This document shows, piece after piece, positions 30,489 to 39,960 of a stretch of DNA of 40,441 nt. The translations under genes and the position numbers were made by a program. The stretch's first letter is position 1. Every line of letters starts with the position of its first letter. The notes below the pieces were generated by a model. That model saw only the letters and a list, made by a program, of their open reading frames with translations. It was not told the origin of the DNA and searched no databases. This stretch comes from Acanthamoeba castellanii str. Neff (Eukaryota; Discosea; Longamoebia; Acanthamoebidae): positions 2,607-43,047 of the forward strand of contig NW_004457625.1 in the NCBI RefSeq assembly GCF_000313135.1, in the 5' to 3' direction.

Positions 30489-32989
30489 TTAAGAGAGGAT
30501 GATGACGTCGTCGTCCTCTTCGGCCGTGACTCTCGTGATGACGGATGGCAGTGGCGGGAGGGGCACGGCTTGTCGAACGATCGGGGTGGCCGAGGGTTGT
30601 GCCTGCGCAGCTGTGGTTGGTGGTGGTGGTGACGCCAAGGGCTGGGGCGCTGTGGTCGGTGATGGCTTCCGCTCGGCCGCCACCTTCCTGTCGTCACCCG
30701 ACGCCTTCTTGTCAGAGCTCTTCTTCTTCTCCTCCTTTCGCAGCTTCTTCTCCTCCTTCCGCTCCTTCTTCTTCTCCTCCTTCTGTTGCTTCTTTTCTTT
30801 CTTGTCCGCCTTGCTCTTGTCGGTGTCCCTCTTGCTCTCCTTCTGCGCGCTGTCCTTCTTGCCGTCCTTCTTTTCCTTCTCCTTTTCTTTCTCCTTCTCC
30901 TTGCCCTCGATCGTAGAGCCTCCGTCGGGCTTGCCGGTGGCTCGCTTCCTGTTCGATTTGATGATTGTGTTTTTCCTGCGGATGGAGAGCGTCATCACCA
31001 CTAACGTCCAGGATGCCGCCCTGCGAGACTGGACGTCGCAAAGGCGAAGCGTGCACATGGGGGAAGAGCGTACTTGAGGATGTCGGCGCCCGTCATCTGA
31101 TCGGCGGGCCAGAACTTGGCGATCTCATCTGCCACCTTCTTACGCTCCTTTCGGTCACTCAGCTTCAGCTCGGTATCCTTCTCGCTGTGTCGATGCGGGC
31201 ACGTGTTAGCGGCACTGGCCCACTGCTGCGCTGGGCCTCTGCGAACTGGGCAAGAAGTGACGTACTGCAGCTTGTTGTGAAGCTCCACCCGGTTGTCCAC
31301 CAATTCGAAGATGGTGCACAGGAGGTTGCCCGTCTCGCGGTCCCACTTCCACTTGGCCGTCGGGTTGAGGCCCCGCATTTTGTCGACCTTGGTCTTGAGC
31401 TCGTCCAGCAGGGAGTCTATCTTGGCCTCCAGTCTTTCCTCCTCCTCCTCCGTCTTACTCTCGAGGACGCGCTTCATGTGATGCTGCATCCACCCCGTCA
31501 CCCAACGTGCTATTAGCAACCCTTGACCCGCAAGGTGCCGATTAGTGGGACACGCGCGGTACCTTGAGGGTGCGCTCGTTGAAGGGAAGACTCTTGATCA
31601 GTCGCTGGGTGACGTTTGCGGCGATGTGGCCATGCGGGTGCGTCTTTCGGGCCTCCAACGCCACCTGGTACAGATGTGCGTCCAGCTCTCTGGGCAGGCG
31701 CTTCTTCCCTCCCTCGGCAAGCGGATCTGCGCTCCCAAGAATTAGATAACAAAAGAGCAAATTATTGCATTCAAGGAGTGTTCCAGGGAGACGTGTACGC
31801 AAGGGAATAGCTCTCTCGAGGGCCTGGATTGCGGACTCGACGCTGGGGGAGAGCGCCTGTGTCGACATGCAAGAGATGTTAGTGATGAGACCATCAAGAG
31901 TGCGTAGTAGGAGGGATGCAACTCACCGCGGCGGGAGCCTTGGGCTTGGGAGCTGCGAACTGTCCGCTGCTTGCAGACGATGGAGATGCGGACTGGAAGG
32001 TAAGGGCCTGGATCTTACTGCCTTTCTTGCCTTCGCCCTCCTTGGCGGGGGAGGAGTCGGCGCTGCCCGTCTTGGTCTTCTTCTTCGGTCGCTCTTTCTT
32101 GTCCTTGGCATCGCCGCTGCTCTCTTTGGCTTTGATCTCCTTGCCGTCTTTGTCGAGCGAGCGCTTCCTCTTCTTCTTCTTTCCCTCCTGCTGTGTGGCC
32201 ACACAATGCTCAGCATTAGAATGAACAGTAACAGGAGAAGAAAAAGGAGAGGAAGAAAGGAGAACGTACAAAGGCTTGTGCGCTGCTCTCGCTCTCCTCG
32301 CTAGCCAGCTCCAGCGTACCCTTGTTGATGAAGAAACCGTCGTGCTTCGTCTTCGGCGCATCAGAGTAGGTTTTCTGTTTGGGGGTATAAGTAAGGCACC
32401 ACCGTCAGACCACCGTGGGCAAGTTTGCGGAAGAAGAATGGGAAAGGACAGCGCCGCACCCAATCGCTGTCATCAATGAACGAATCCTCAAAGTCGTAGT
32501 CGTCCTGTTTGCGTCCTTTGCTGTATTCCCCACCGTACATCCGCTCAATTCGTTCGATGACTCCAGTGTATCTGTTTGTCTTGGGACCAGCGGGCAGCAT
32601 GTTCTCTATCTCTGATGGGCTCAGCTCCCTCTGTTGTGTTGTTGTGGATTCGCCTCCATTAGACCCGAATTGATCCCGAATTTCTTGCCGGCACGTACCT
32701 CCTCAATTTCATCCAAGCTGTCTTCTTCATCTTCATCATCATCGCTGGAGTCACTGTCCTCGTCGTCATCTTCTTCTCCTTCAAGGCCCTCCTCTTCCAT
32801 CCCATCTTCGTAATCCTCATCTTCCGATGATTCGCCTAATTGTTCTCGATACTTGGCCATTACCTCGGCAATGTCCACAATCGTGGGCGCATTACTGTTC
32901 TTCCCACTGAGTAAAGGTATCTCGATGCGTATAGTGGGCTTGCTCAAGTGGTCCTCCTTCGGCTGCGCGATAGGCAGCACCGCCTCCAT
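30489..32989 (-). CDS. Ubinuclein-like subunit of the HIRA H3.3 chaperone complex
   Basis: Start ATG 32989 (MEAVLPIAQPKEDHL), stop TAA 30491-30489. The frame is open further upstream but has no other ATG. An acidic run leads to the Hpc2-related domain: RIERMYGGEYSKGR then DDYDFEDSFIDDSDW. In ubinuclein/Hpc2 this segment binds the HIRA WD repeats. Lys-rich linkers follow, then the ubinuclein middle domain: KKRLPRELDAHLYQVALEA, HIAANVTQRLIKSLPFNERT, GWMQHHMKRVLESKTEEE and LNPTAKWKWDRETGNLLC. The C-terminal tail is Lys/Glu-rich (about 30900-30700), then Pro/Ala-rich, and ends EEDDDVIILS. The whole order matches UBN1/UBN2. Predicted nuclear function: replication-independent H3.3-H4 deposition. 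Confidence 0.82.
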
Positions 32990-33416
32990 CTTCTTGCTCT
33001 CTACTTTTTGTGCCGAGTCCTTAGGGTGAGCGGCCCCTGCCGCGTCACTGCAGCTTTGGTCCAAGCTGCTGCCGACCCCGCACGACGCAGCACGCGCACC
33101 ACTCAGACCGCCGCCTTTTTTCCCATGCCGCCGTGCAGCGATTCCGTCCAAGGCACCACCCAATGGGACATTCCACACCTCGGGGACGTACGTATCAGTC
33201 GATATGCACGAGGCGAAGGTGCACGAGCACCTACCCGATCACCCCCAAGATACTCGCCGGCACTGATGGTCACCAGTGCAATAAGACACCCACGCTGGCC
33301 AGCGCACGCCGAGAGCTCGGCACTGCGTGGCCACGCAGGGACAAAAATGTGGGTCGACAAATATTTCTCGGTCGACAGAAAGTTTGTACAGAAGACGAGG
33401 GCAAGCGCCATCAGCA
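32990..33416. other. 5' region of the ubinuclein-like gene, with a 7-codon upstream ORF
   Basis: 427 bases between the ubinuclein-like ATG and the stop of the coiled-coil gene. A minus-strand ATG at 33126 opens a 7-codon ORF ending at 33103 (MGKKAAV), 113 bases before the main start. Two GTCGAC sites flank an AT-rich core near 33350-33378. No other gene recognised. Confidence 0.4.
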
Positions 33417-35997
33417 TCACGGGTAGGGATGATAGGTGGGGGAGGAAGGAGACGCGCCGGTGTGCTGCATCGGGGTCCTGGGTGCGCCAGCCCCTCGATT
33501 CTTCTTGGTGCGCTGCAGTCGGTCGAACTCCTGCAGCAGCCGATCGCGGTCCGACGCGTTGTCGTTCATGCGTGCCACCAGCTCCTCCATCCGCCTGTTC
33601 ATTCGTTCCAAAAAGTCGCTGTAGTCTTCCATCTGTCGCACAACACATCCACACCCGCACGCGCATCCACATCCACAGCCACATGACGGTCAGCGGTCAG
33701 AACAAGCGCAAGTTGCACAAAGTGTGATGTTGTGATGTTGGGTGGCCGTGCCTGCTGCAGGTCGGCGGTGAGCTGTGCGACTTGAGCTTCGTGCTTGGAC
33801 AGCTCCGCTTCGTACTTGAGGACATAGTCCTTCAACGAGGCCTTCTCCTCCTCCAAACGCGCGATCGCTGTGCGCGCACGGCAGGTGAGTGTGCACCTAC
33901 GAGAGATCACAAAAAAGAGGGTGACCCGTACTCATGTCCTGCAGCTCCACGGTCGACTTGGCAGAATCGCTCGCCTGCGCGAGCTCCCGCATTCGCTCGC
34001 TCATTCGGTCCTTCTCGTGCCGCAATCCTTCGTTATCTACGGGCGTGCAAATATTTTAGCACACACTCAAAAGTCGTGCTTGACCACCTTGCGGCGCGCG
34101 AGGCGATTACCTTTGCGCAATCGATGGAGCTCGTTGTCTTGCAGCTCCTTCCCGCGCTGGAGCAGGCTGAGCTCCTCTTTCATGCTCTCCCACTTGGTGA
34201 TGTGCCGCTGCAGGTGTTCCCTCACCTCTCGCGACTCCTCGGCCTTTCTTCGCTCCATGTCGAAAAGCTCTTCGTAGCGCTTACATCGTTGTTGCTGAAG
34301 TCACACCAACCGCGCGGTGAGGCCCTGTCTTTTTGCTCCCCAATTGGGACCCCACACCACCATTCACGACTTGACTTACCTCTGACCGCAGCGAGGTTTC
34401 GACGTGCTGCAGCCTGTGTCGCAGTTCCGCCACAGCTTGATTGAGAGAAGCGCTTTCCTCCTTTGCCTCGTCGAGATCCTTCTTGAGCACTGTACGAAGA
34501 ATCGGGGCAGGTTAACAAAAAAAGTGGCCCAGGTCGCATGTTCACAGAAGGGAGGCGTCGGCGGTACTCGTGCTGAGATCGTTGAGTCGGCGGTTCGTAG
34601 TCAGCATGTCCTGCAGCTCCTTCTCCTTGGTGTTGAGCACCTGCAGCGTGTAGGCGAGCTTGGCCTCCTTCTTCTGGAACTTCTTCTGATAGAAGTTCGA
34701 GTCGGCAAGCAGCTGCCTGATCCTGTTCGCCGCGTCCTAGTTGGCCAACACGATGAAATGTTAGCTGACGAGCGATACTAAAGGAGGTGAGCGATAATAA
34801 ACTACGCGCCTCGTTTTCCTGGCTCACACCGGTGAGCTGCTGCGAGAGCGAAGAGACCTGGAAGTTAAGGTCGTTGCAGGATCTCTGCAGTCGGTTCTCC
34901 TGCACGCGTTGCGACACAGAAACATGTCAGATCGTGAAATGCACGGCTAGAAGCCCTCCCCCCGCGACTGAGCCCAGGCCACAGGCACGCTCACGCCTAA
35001 CGCCTCGCGCTTACCCTGGCGGTTAGGTCCTCGATAAGCTTCCTCGCTCGATCCAGCTCCCTCTCGCGTGCGGCCAGAGTATCGGATTGCACTTGACACT
35101 TCTGCTCGAGAACGCCCAGTGCCTGCGAGCGCCAGTGGTACCGGCATTAGGAGACAAAAAATGGAAGTTTTGCAGTGAGAGCGAAGGGCAGCTTTACCGT
35201 TTTGGTTTCGTGGTAGTCGTCGAACCGCTGCGTTCTATCAGCTAACAGAGCGTCCAGTCGGTTTCGTTCCTCCTCGATCTTTCGCATGTTGGTCCGCGCG
35301 TCGATCAGCTCCATCTCCAGCCGCTGCTTTTCCTTCTTCTTCTCGTGCAGCTGCATGATCATGTCGTCGGTCTCAGATCGCGATTCGCTATCTTCATAAA
35401 AGGTCTTGTCGGGCAGATAGAGAGAAAGAGAGGGTCAGAAACGTTCCGCATGGTTCGACAGGGTGCCATACATACCTGTGGAGCTCTCTGCTGCAGCTGT
35501 TTGATGATGTTGTCCTTCTCCGCCACAAGCAGCGAAGTGTGCTCGAGCTCGGCCGTCAAGAATCGAATGTTGCTCTCGAGATCCTTGATCAGCTCGTGCT
35601 CTCGGGCCGAGCTCCCGGGGGGCGAAGAGCCGACGGGCTGGTAGGGTGCGCGCGCCACGGGGGGCGATGGCGAAGACGCCGCGGCCAACTTGAGCTCGGT
35701 ACGGAGCGATTCAACGTCCTCTTTGAGCTTCTTGACCTGCAGCTTCAGTTCTCTGTTCTCGTCTTCCGTGCCCTGTGCACGCGTGAGAATTGCACACTTA
35801 CGTAGACGCGAATTTCAACGCAAAGGATTCCTACCTTGAGCTTGTCGTAGTATTCTTTGTTCTTCTTGTTGAGCATCTCCCGCTCAGATACGATTGTTTT
35901 GATGGAGGAGTTGACTGACTCGGCAAACTCTTCCAGCTTTCGGCCCGCTTCGCCCTTGTTACTGCATTCACACATCACGTGAGTGGACGTCAGATAT

Positions 35998-36028
<31 letters not shown>

Positions 36029-36871
36029 ACAGAGAGAGAGGAGGGCGAGGGAGGTGCATTACGTGCGCAGCTGCCGTTCTAGAAACTCTTTCTCTCGCTG
36101 GAGGGTGTCCACCTGATCTTCGAGGGTCCTCAGCTTCTTAATCTCGCCACTCACTTGGTGGCGGCCGCTGAGGCTCACGCTGATGCTGCTTCGTAGCTTT
36201 CGATCGTCGTCGCCGTCAATCGTCTTCCTCGCCGTGGCCGCTGCCAGCAAGCGGTCCCTTTCTTTCTTGAGTAGCTCGTTTTCCTGCTTCAACCGCGCCG
36301 TCGTTGTGGCATCGCTCGCACCTCGTGATTCATCATCGGTGCCGGCCTGCGCTTCCTCTAACACTCGCTCCAGCTGCGTCTGAAGCTCCCGGATCTGTCT
36401 GTCCTTCTTTTCTGTCATCCGCAGCAGCTGCTCGTTCTCTCGTATCAACCGCTCGTTAGAGCTCTTCAACAGTTTCGACTGCCAAGCCACAATTATTATA
36501 ATAGTGTTAGAAATAAAATAAAAAAATAGAATAAAATAGAATAACAAGACGCAGAGTGGAGGCGGTACCTGGTGCTTGCAACTGTCAAGCTCATCGGTCG
36601 AATGTTCGAGCTTCTTGCAGAGCGCAGCCACGAGGGAGAAGCAACTGGCGGTAATCTCACCCGAAATGCCAAATTTGCTGCGTAGGCTCTCCTCCATTCG
36701 CTCTATGTCACTGTCGGTGGGGAGTTGCGGAGACGCCTTCTTGGATGAGGACCGGCTCGGGGCCTCTCGAGACCGCTTATAGTCCCCAGACGCCGCAGCT
36801 CCATTTCCATTATTTTTGGCCGTGTCGTGCATTCCACTTCCTCCTCCATCTTCCTTGCGGCGAGCACTCAT
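33417..36871 (-). CDS. Long coiled-coil protein, unrecognised family
   Basis: Start ATG 36871 (MSARRKEDGGGSG), stop TGA 33419-33417; about 13 exons with short introns. After a 60-residue low-complexity start comes a small helical region (RMEESLRSKFGISGEITASC, LVAALCKKLEHSTDELDSC). The rest is almost continuous heptad coiled coil, for example LLKSSNERLIRENEQLLRM, KKLRTLEDQVDTLQREKEF, SLLVAEKDNIIKQLQQ, EKQRLEMELIDARTNMRKI and FLERMNRRMEELVARMND. A Pro/Ser interruption (SPPVARAPYQPVGSSPPG) lies mid-way. The C-terminus is a short disordered tail ending SPTYHPYP. Candidates are a centrosomal, flagellar-relic, golgin or septum scaffold; nothing in the sequence decides between them. Confidence 0.75.
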
Positions 36872-37178
36872 TCCCAATGTGCCAGGTGTCCAATGAGCAT
36901 TCACGCACCCAAAATCGAGGTTGACCCTGCCCAATACTCTTGATCAATGGAAATCTCTTCTCGATCCAACAAATCGCGAGAAAAGGCAGAGAAACGCGCG
37001 CTCGTTTGTGGCGCCATACCGGTTTGGCGCCTTTTTTGCAACGGCTGTCCGGAAATATCCCACAGGACAGTTTTCGTTTCTGGCAATTTATTTGGTGTTT
37101 TCGCGCACCATAAGCCTGACTTTCGCCTCCTGTGCATCATTCGGCCACCAGTCCCTCCTCATTCGTCTCTGATCGAGA
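36872..37178. promoter_or_regulatory. Divergent promoter region
   Basis: 307 bases between the coiled-coil gene start (minus) and the HAPSTR1-like start (plus). No repeat or motif beyond chance level seen; both promoters must be here. Confidence 0.45.
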
Positions 37179-38264
37179 ATGCTGCCTGCCTCTGTGCCCA
37201 TGTCGGGGACGCCGACCAAAGCAGACAAATCCCTGCGCTCGCTCTTCTGCGGGGCCGCGAATCATCTCACGCAGCTCTACATGTCGAGCCTCAAATTGGA
37301 GAAGGGGGCGACCAAGAAGGGCTATTGCCGAGCTGTTGAAGACTTGATCAAGTTCCTTCAACTCCAGCAACAGTATGGAAGAACGATTTCGATCGAATCG
37401 CTCGTAGATCATCTCAAGACGAAAAAGCGCGAGATTTTGCAGCGAGAGGATAACGATTTCGGCGAGGACGAAGATGAGCATGAAGAAGGGGATGAAACGC
37501 CAGTTCTCGGTGTTCCCCTCGGCGAGAACAAGTCTCCAGCAGCGGCCCCGACCCCGTTCGGTTCCACTACGCGCTCCCTGGCCTCCCAATTCGAAGGGTT
37601 GAGTGCGAGCGGCGGAGGTACATTCGGCTCCTCCTCCGACCACATGCCAAGGATGGGATCAGCAACGATCGGCGCCACTCCTGCTCCCGTTCACTTCGGC
37701 TTCGCGACTGCCCCAGCTGCATCAAGCACGCCGCTACTCCAGCACGCACCTCAGCACTCGCATGCTGGCACCTCCGCCTCTTCCGCGACCACTACGAGCG
37801 CGCAGTTCCCGTCGTCCACCTTCAGAGACGCCGTCTCGGTGCCCTTTCCTCTCTCCTCCTCTTCCTCTGCCAGCTCTGCCATCAACAACAGCAACAACAA
37901 TCCGTTCGCCCCGCTCGAGCACGGCAACGGCATGGGACGGAAACGGCAGTACTTCGAGTTTTTCTTCGATGCTCCGCCCAACCTCACCGTGCCCTCTGGC
38001 GGCGCGCTGCCCGCCAACGGCGGCGGCTTCCAGTTCACGCCGTCGTCGCACTCCACCTCGACGTCCATCTCGCCCGCGGCTGCTCCCTCGTCTTCGTCTC
38101 TCGTCGGTTCATCGTCGGCCGGCGGCGGCGCAGGCGAGAGCGACGGCGCGATGGACTTCAGCTGCTACGAGCACCAGGTCAAGAGGTATCGAAGGGAGGA
38201 GGAACAACAGCAACATCAGCAGCACAATCCGCCACCACATCGCACGTCGGCCAACACCTCCTAA
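37179..38264 (+). CDS. HAPSTR1-like protein (UPF0472 / DUF4588)
   Basis: A single-exon 361-residue frame from ATG 37179 to TAA 38262-38264. Residues 20-85 match the conserved HAPSTR1 (human C16orf72) core: SLRSLFCGAANHLTQLYMSS, then KKGYCRAVEDLIKFLQ, then RTISIESLVDHLKTKKREI. The middle is Ser/Ala/Thr/Gly-rich. Near the C-terminus GRKRQYFEFF and YEHQVKRYRREEE resemble the short basic motifs that end family members. HAPSTR1 oligomerises, binds the HECT ligase HUWE1 and acts in nuclear stress responses in animals. A similar role here is inference. The lack of introns is unusual for this window. Identification is from recalled motif layout, so moderate confidence. Confidence 0.55.
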   Translation: MLPASVPMSGTPTKADKSLRSLFCGAANHLTQLYMSSLKLEKGATKKGYCRAVEDLIKFLQLQQQYGRTISIESLVDHLKTKKREILQREDNDFGEDEDEHEEGDETPVLGVPLGENKSPAAAPTPFGSTTRSLASQFEGLSASGGGTFGSSSDHMPRMGSATIGATPAPVHFGFATAPAASSTPLLQHAPQHSHAGTSASSATTTSAQFPSSTFRDAVSVPFPLSSSSSASSAINNSNNNPFAPLEHGNGMGRKRQYFEFFFDAPPNLTVPSGGALPANGGGFQFTPSSHSTSTSISPAAAPSSSSLVGSSSAGGGAGESDGAMDFSCYEHQVKRYRREEEQQQHQQHNPPPHRTSANTS

Positions 38265-38519
38265 TCCCTCCGCCTCCACCCTCCTCCTTGCCTCATCATG
38301 TACATAACAAGGCCATTGCTTCCCTCTTGCCCCTCCGCCCCAGCCTGTTCTCCAGTAAAGCCTCTTGTCCACCACAACCTTGTCAGCTGCTACTTGAAAT
38401 GCCCATGCTGGTGCAGCCACACATGAAGAAAGAGAAAGAGAACAACAGCAGCAACACCAGCAAGCTGTCTCTTGCCAGACTGAGGGTGTTGGAGTTGAGT
38501 TGCCAGCACAACTTGACAT
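38265..38519. other. 3' UTR then CpG-poor left flank of the transposon
   Basis: The first 80 bases still contain CpG (CTCCGCC near 38335); from about 38345 to the transposon at 38520 CpG is absent. The change suggests that older mobile DNA begins here, outside the intact DDE element. A CAGCAGCAACAC tract lies near 38445. Confidence 0.45.
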
Positions 38520-38559
38520 TGAGCAGTGGGTACCAAATAAAATGACTGGGCTGAGTACA
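38520..38559 (+). repeat. Left terminal inverted repeat
   Basis: Starts TGAGCAG, then GGGTACCAAATAAAATGACT, then ends TGAGTACA. It matches the reverse complement of 39582-39621 at 37 of 40 positions. Confidence 0.92.
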
Positions 38560-38605
38560 GTTGAAAATTCGCTGACAGTCTGCACACAACAACCTCAGTA
38601 TCAAA

Positions 38606-39496
38606 ATGCAGCTATCACAGGCAGATATCACAAGGGAAGTGAAGAGGAGAGTGCCCACAAACATTCTGAACAACATCATCACATTTGTGACTGCCCAAGA
38701 GCCAAAGCTGTGGGGACAAACTCAAGGTGCCCAGTTCATCCATTACTACATGCTTCTGGTGCTCTACAAGGATGCCTTTGCTGTTGGCTACACTTGGCTC
38801 TATGCAAGGGTGAAGAAGTGGCTGCAAAGCTCAAGCAGGACTCTGTGCCACAACACACAGTTGCTACAGACCTGCTTCAAGGAATGGGGGAAAACAAAGG
38901 TGGAATTAGGAAAGCTCAAGAGCTGGGAAAGGAAAGCAGCCAGCCTTGCACTCAAGGGTGTGGTCATGAAAGGAAGCCTGTGGATGGATAGCTTTGATGC
39001 ACATCTCAAGGGGAAGAGCACTGTCTCCCACAAGTCCCCATCTTGGTTGTTCAAGTGCAATTCTCCCACACAGCAATTCATGGTTCTCCAAGATGCTGAA
39101 GGAGTTGTCTGCACCCTCTGGGGAGGGTATTCCCCCAAGGTTTTCAATGGAGACTTCCTCAAGATGAACCAAGATTGGATCAAGCAGTCCCTTGCTGGTG
39201 TGACTGTTCTTGCTGACAACCATTTTGAGTGGGCAAAGAAGCACCTCCACAGCATCAAATTCATCACAACCATCAGGTGAGCTCAAGGCAACTCTATGAC
39301 CAGTGTGGGGCTGGCAACTCTGACCAAGGACAAGCAGAACTACAACAAGGATCTACACACAGCTCACACACAAGTGGAGGGAGGGATTGGCAGGCTGGAA
39401 GCGATCTTCAATGCACTCAAGTGTCCCTGGGGCAAGGAAGAAGACCAACAAACCTCACTTGGGTGTGCTGTGGGGATTGCCAATGTTAGGTGTTGA
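38606..39496 (+). pseudogene. DDE_4-type transposase with an in-frame TGA
   Basis: ATG 38606 to TGA 39494-39496, with an in-frame TGA at 39278-39280. The N-terminal third is helical (LSQADITREVKRRVPTNIL, WLYARVKKWLQSSSRTLCH), probably DNA-binding. The catalytic core has the expected three acids: Asp in GSLWMDSFDAHLKG, Asp in VTVLADNHFEWAKKHL, and Glu in TQVEGGIGRLEAIFNALK, with LTKDKQNYNKDLH before the last, as in DDE_Tnp_4 proteins. The reading frame is the same on both sides of the TGA. Either the stop is a mutation (for example CGA to TGA), or a 27-nt GTGAGC..ACCAG segment starting at 39277 is spliced out in frame; 27 nt is shorter than other introns here. The body is otherwise intact. Confidence 0.72.
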
Positions 39497-39581
39497 ATGA
39501 AAACAGATTCTCTTTTTCTTCTTTTATTGTTTCTCATGTTCATCACCTTGACCTTGGCCCATGCACCCAACACAAAAAAAA

Positions 39582-39621
39582 TGTACTCATGCCAGTCATT
39601 TTATTTGGTACCCCCTGCTCA
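39582..39621 (-). repeat. Right terminal inverted repeat
   Basis: Reverse complement matches the left repeat except for three positions (opposite 38527, 38550 and 38551). A 22-bp block of it is a perfect match. Confidence 0.92.
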
Positions 39622-39960
39622 TTCATGAGACTCTCAGTGTCAACAGGAAAGCACCAGGTGGACCTGAACCTTTGGCCATGTGCCTCAGTATCTCATCCAG
39701 GATGTGCTCATCCAGCACTCTTGCCATGTTGTCCAATGACACAGGTCCCTGGGCTTGTCCCTGATTGTCTTTAGCTCCAGCTTGAGTGGCACTTTGACAT
39801 GGGCACATGTGCATAGGAGGTGAGACCTATGAGAGGGAGCAGGCCATCACCAGCACACTCATTAATTCCACGCACATTCACCATGAGGTGTGGATAACCA
39901 GTGCAGGAGCCCACTGACAAACTGGCCAAGGGCAAACTGGGCAGAGTCCAACAAGAAGAC
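39622..39960. mobile_element. CpG-poor remnant outside the transposon, possibly an older element
   Basis: About 340 bases with a single CpG, continuing the composition of the transposon beyond its right end. Minus-strand frames hold protein-like fragments (SLDNMARVLDEHILDEILRH; GYPHLMVNVRGINECAGDG) in two different frames, as in a decayed element gene. No family recognised. Confidence 0.3.

Larger units (their letters stand above)
38520..39621 (+). mobile_element. DDE DNA transposon with 40-bp terminal inverted repeats (about 1.1 kb)
   Basis: The two ends are inverted copies of each other, with the transposase between them. The 1102-base size and single small transposase resemble compact DDE_Tnp_4/IS5-like eukaryotic elements. 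CpG is nearly absent: one in about 890 bases of the transposase region (near 39402). No target-site duplication was clear by eye; the flanks read CTTGACAT on the left and TTCATGAG on the right. Confidence 0.85.

Noticed and set aside
30499..31077. Plus-strand Phe/Ser/Leu-rich frame resembling membrane spans
   Set aside because: It is antisense to the Lys/Glu-rich tail of the ubinuclein-like protein, which always mirrors as Phe/Leu/Ser.
38512..39630. Target-site duplication of the DDE element
   Set aside because: The bases next to the terminal repeats (CTTGACAT and TTCATGAG) show no convincing direct duplication by eye.
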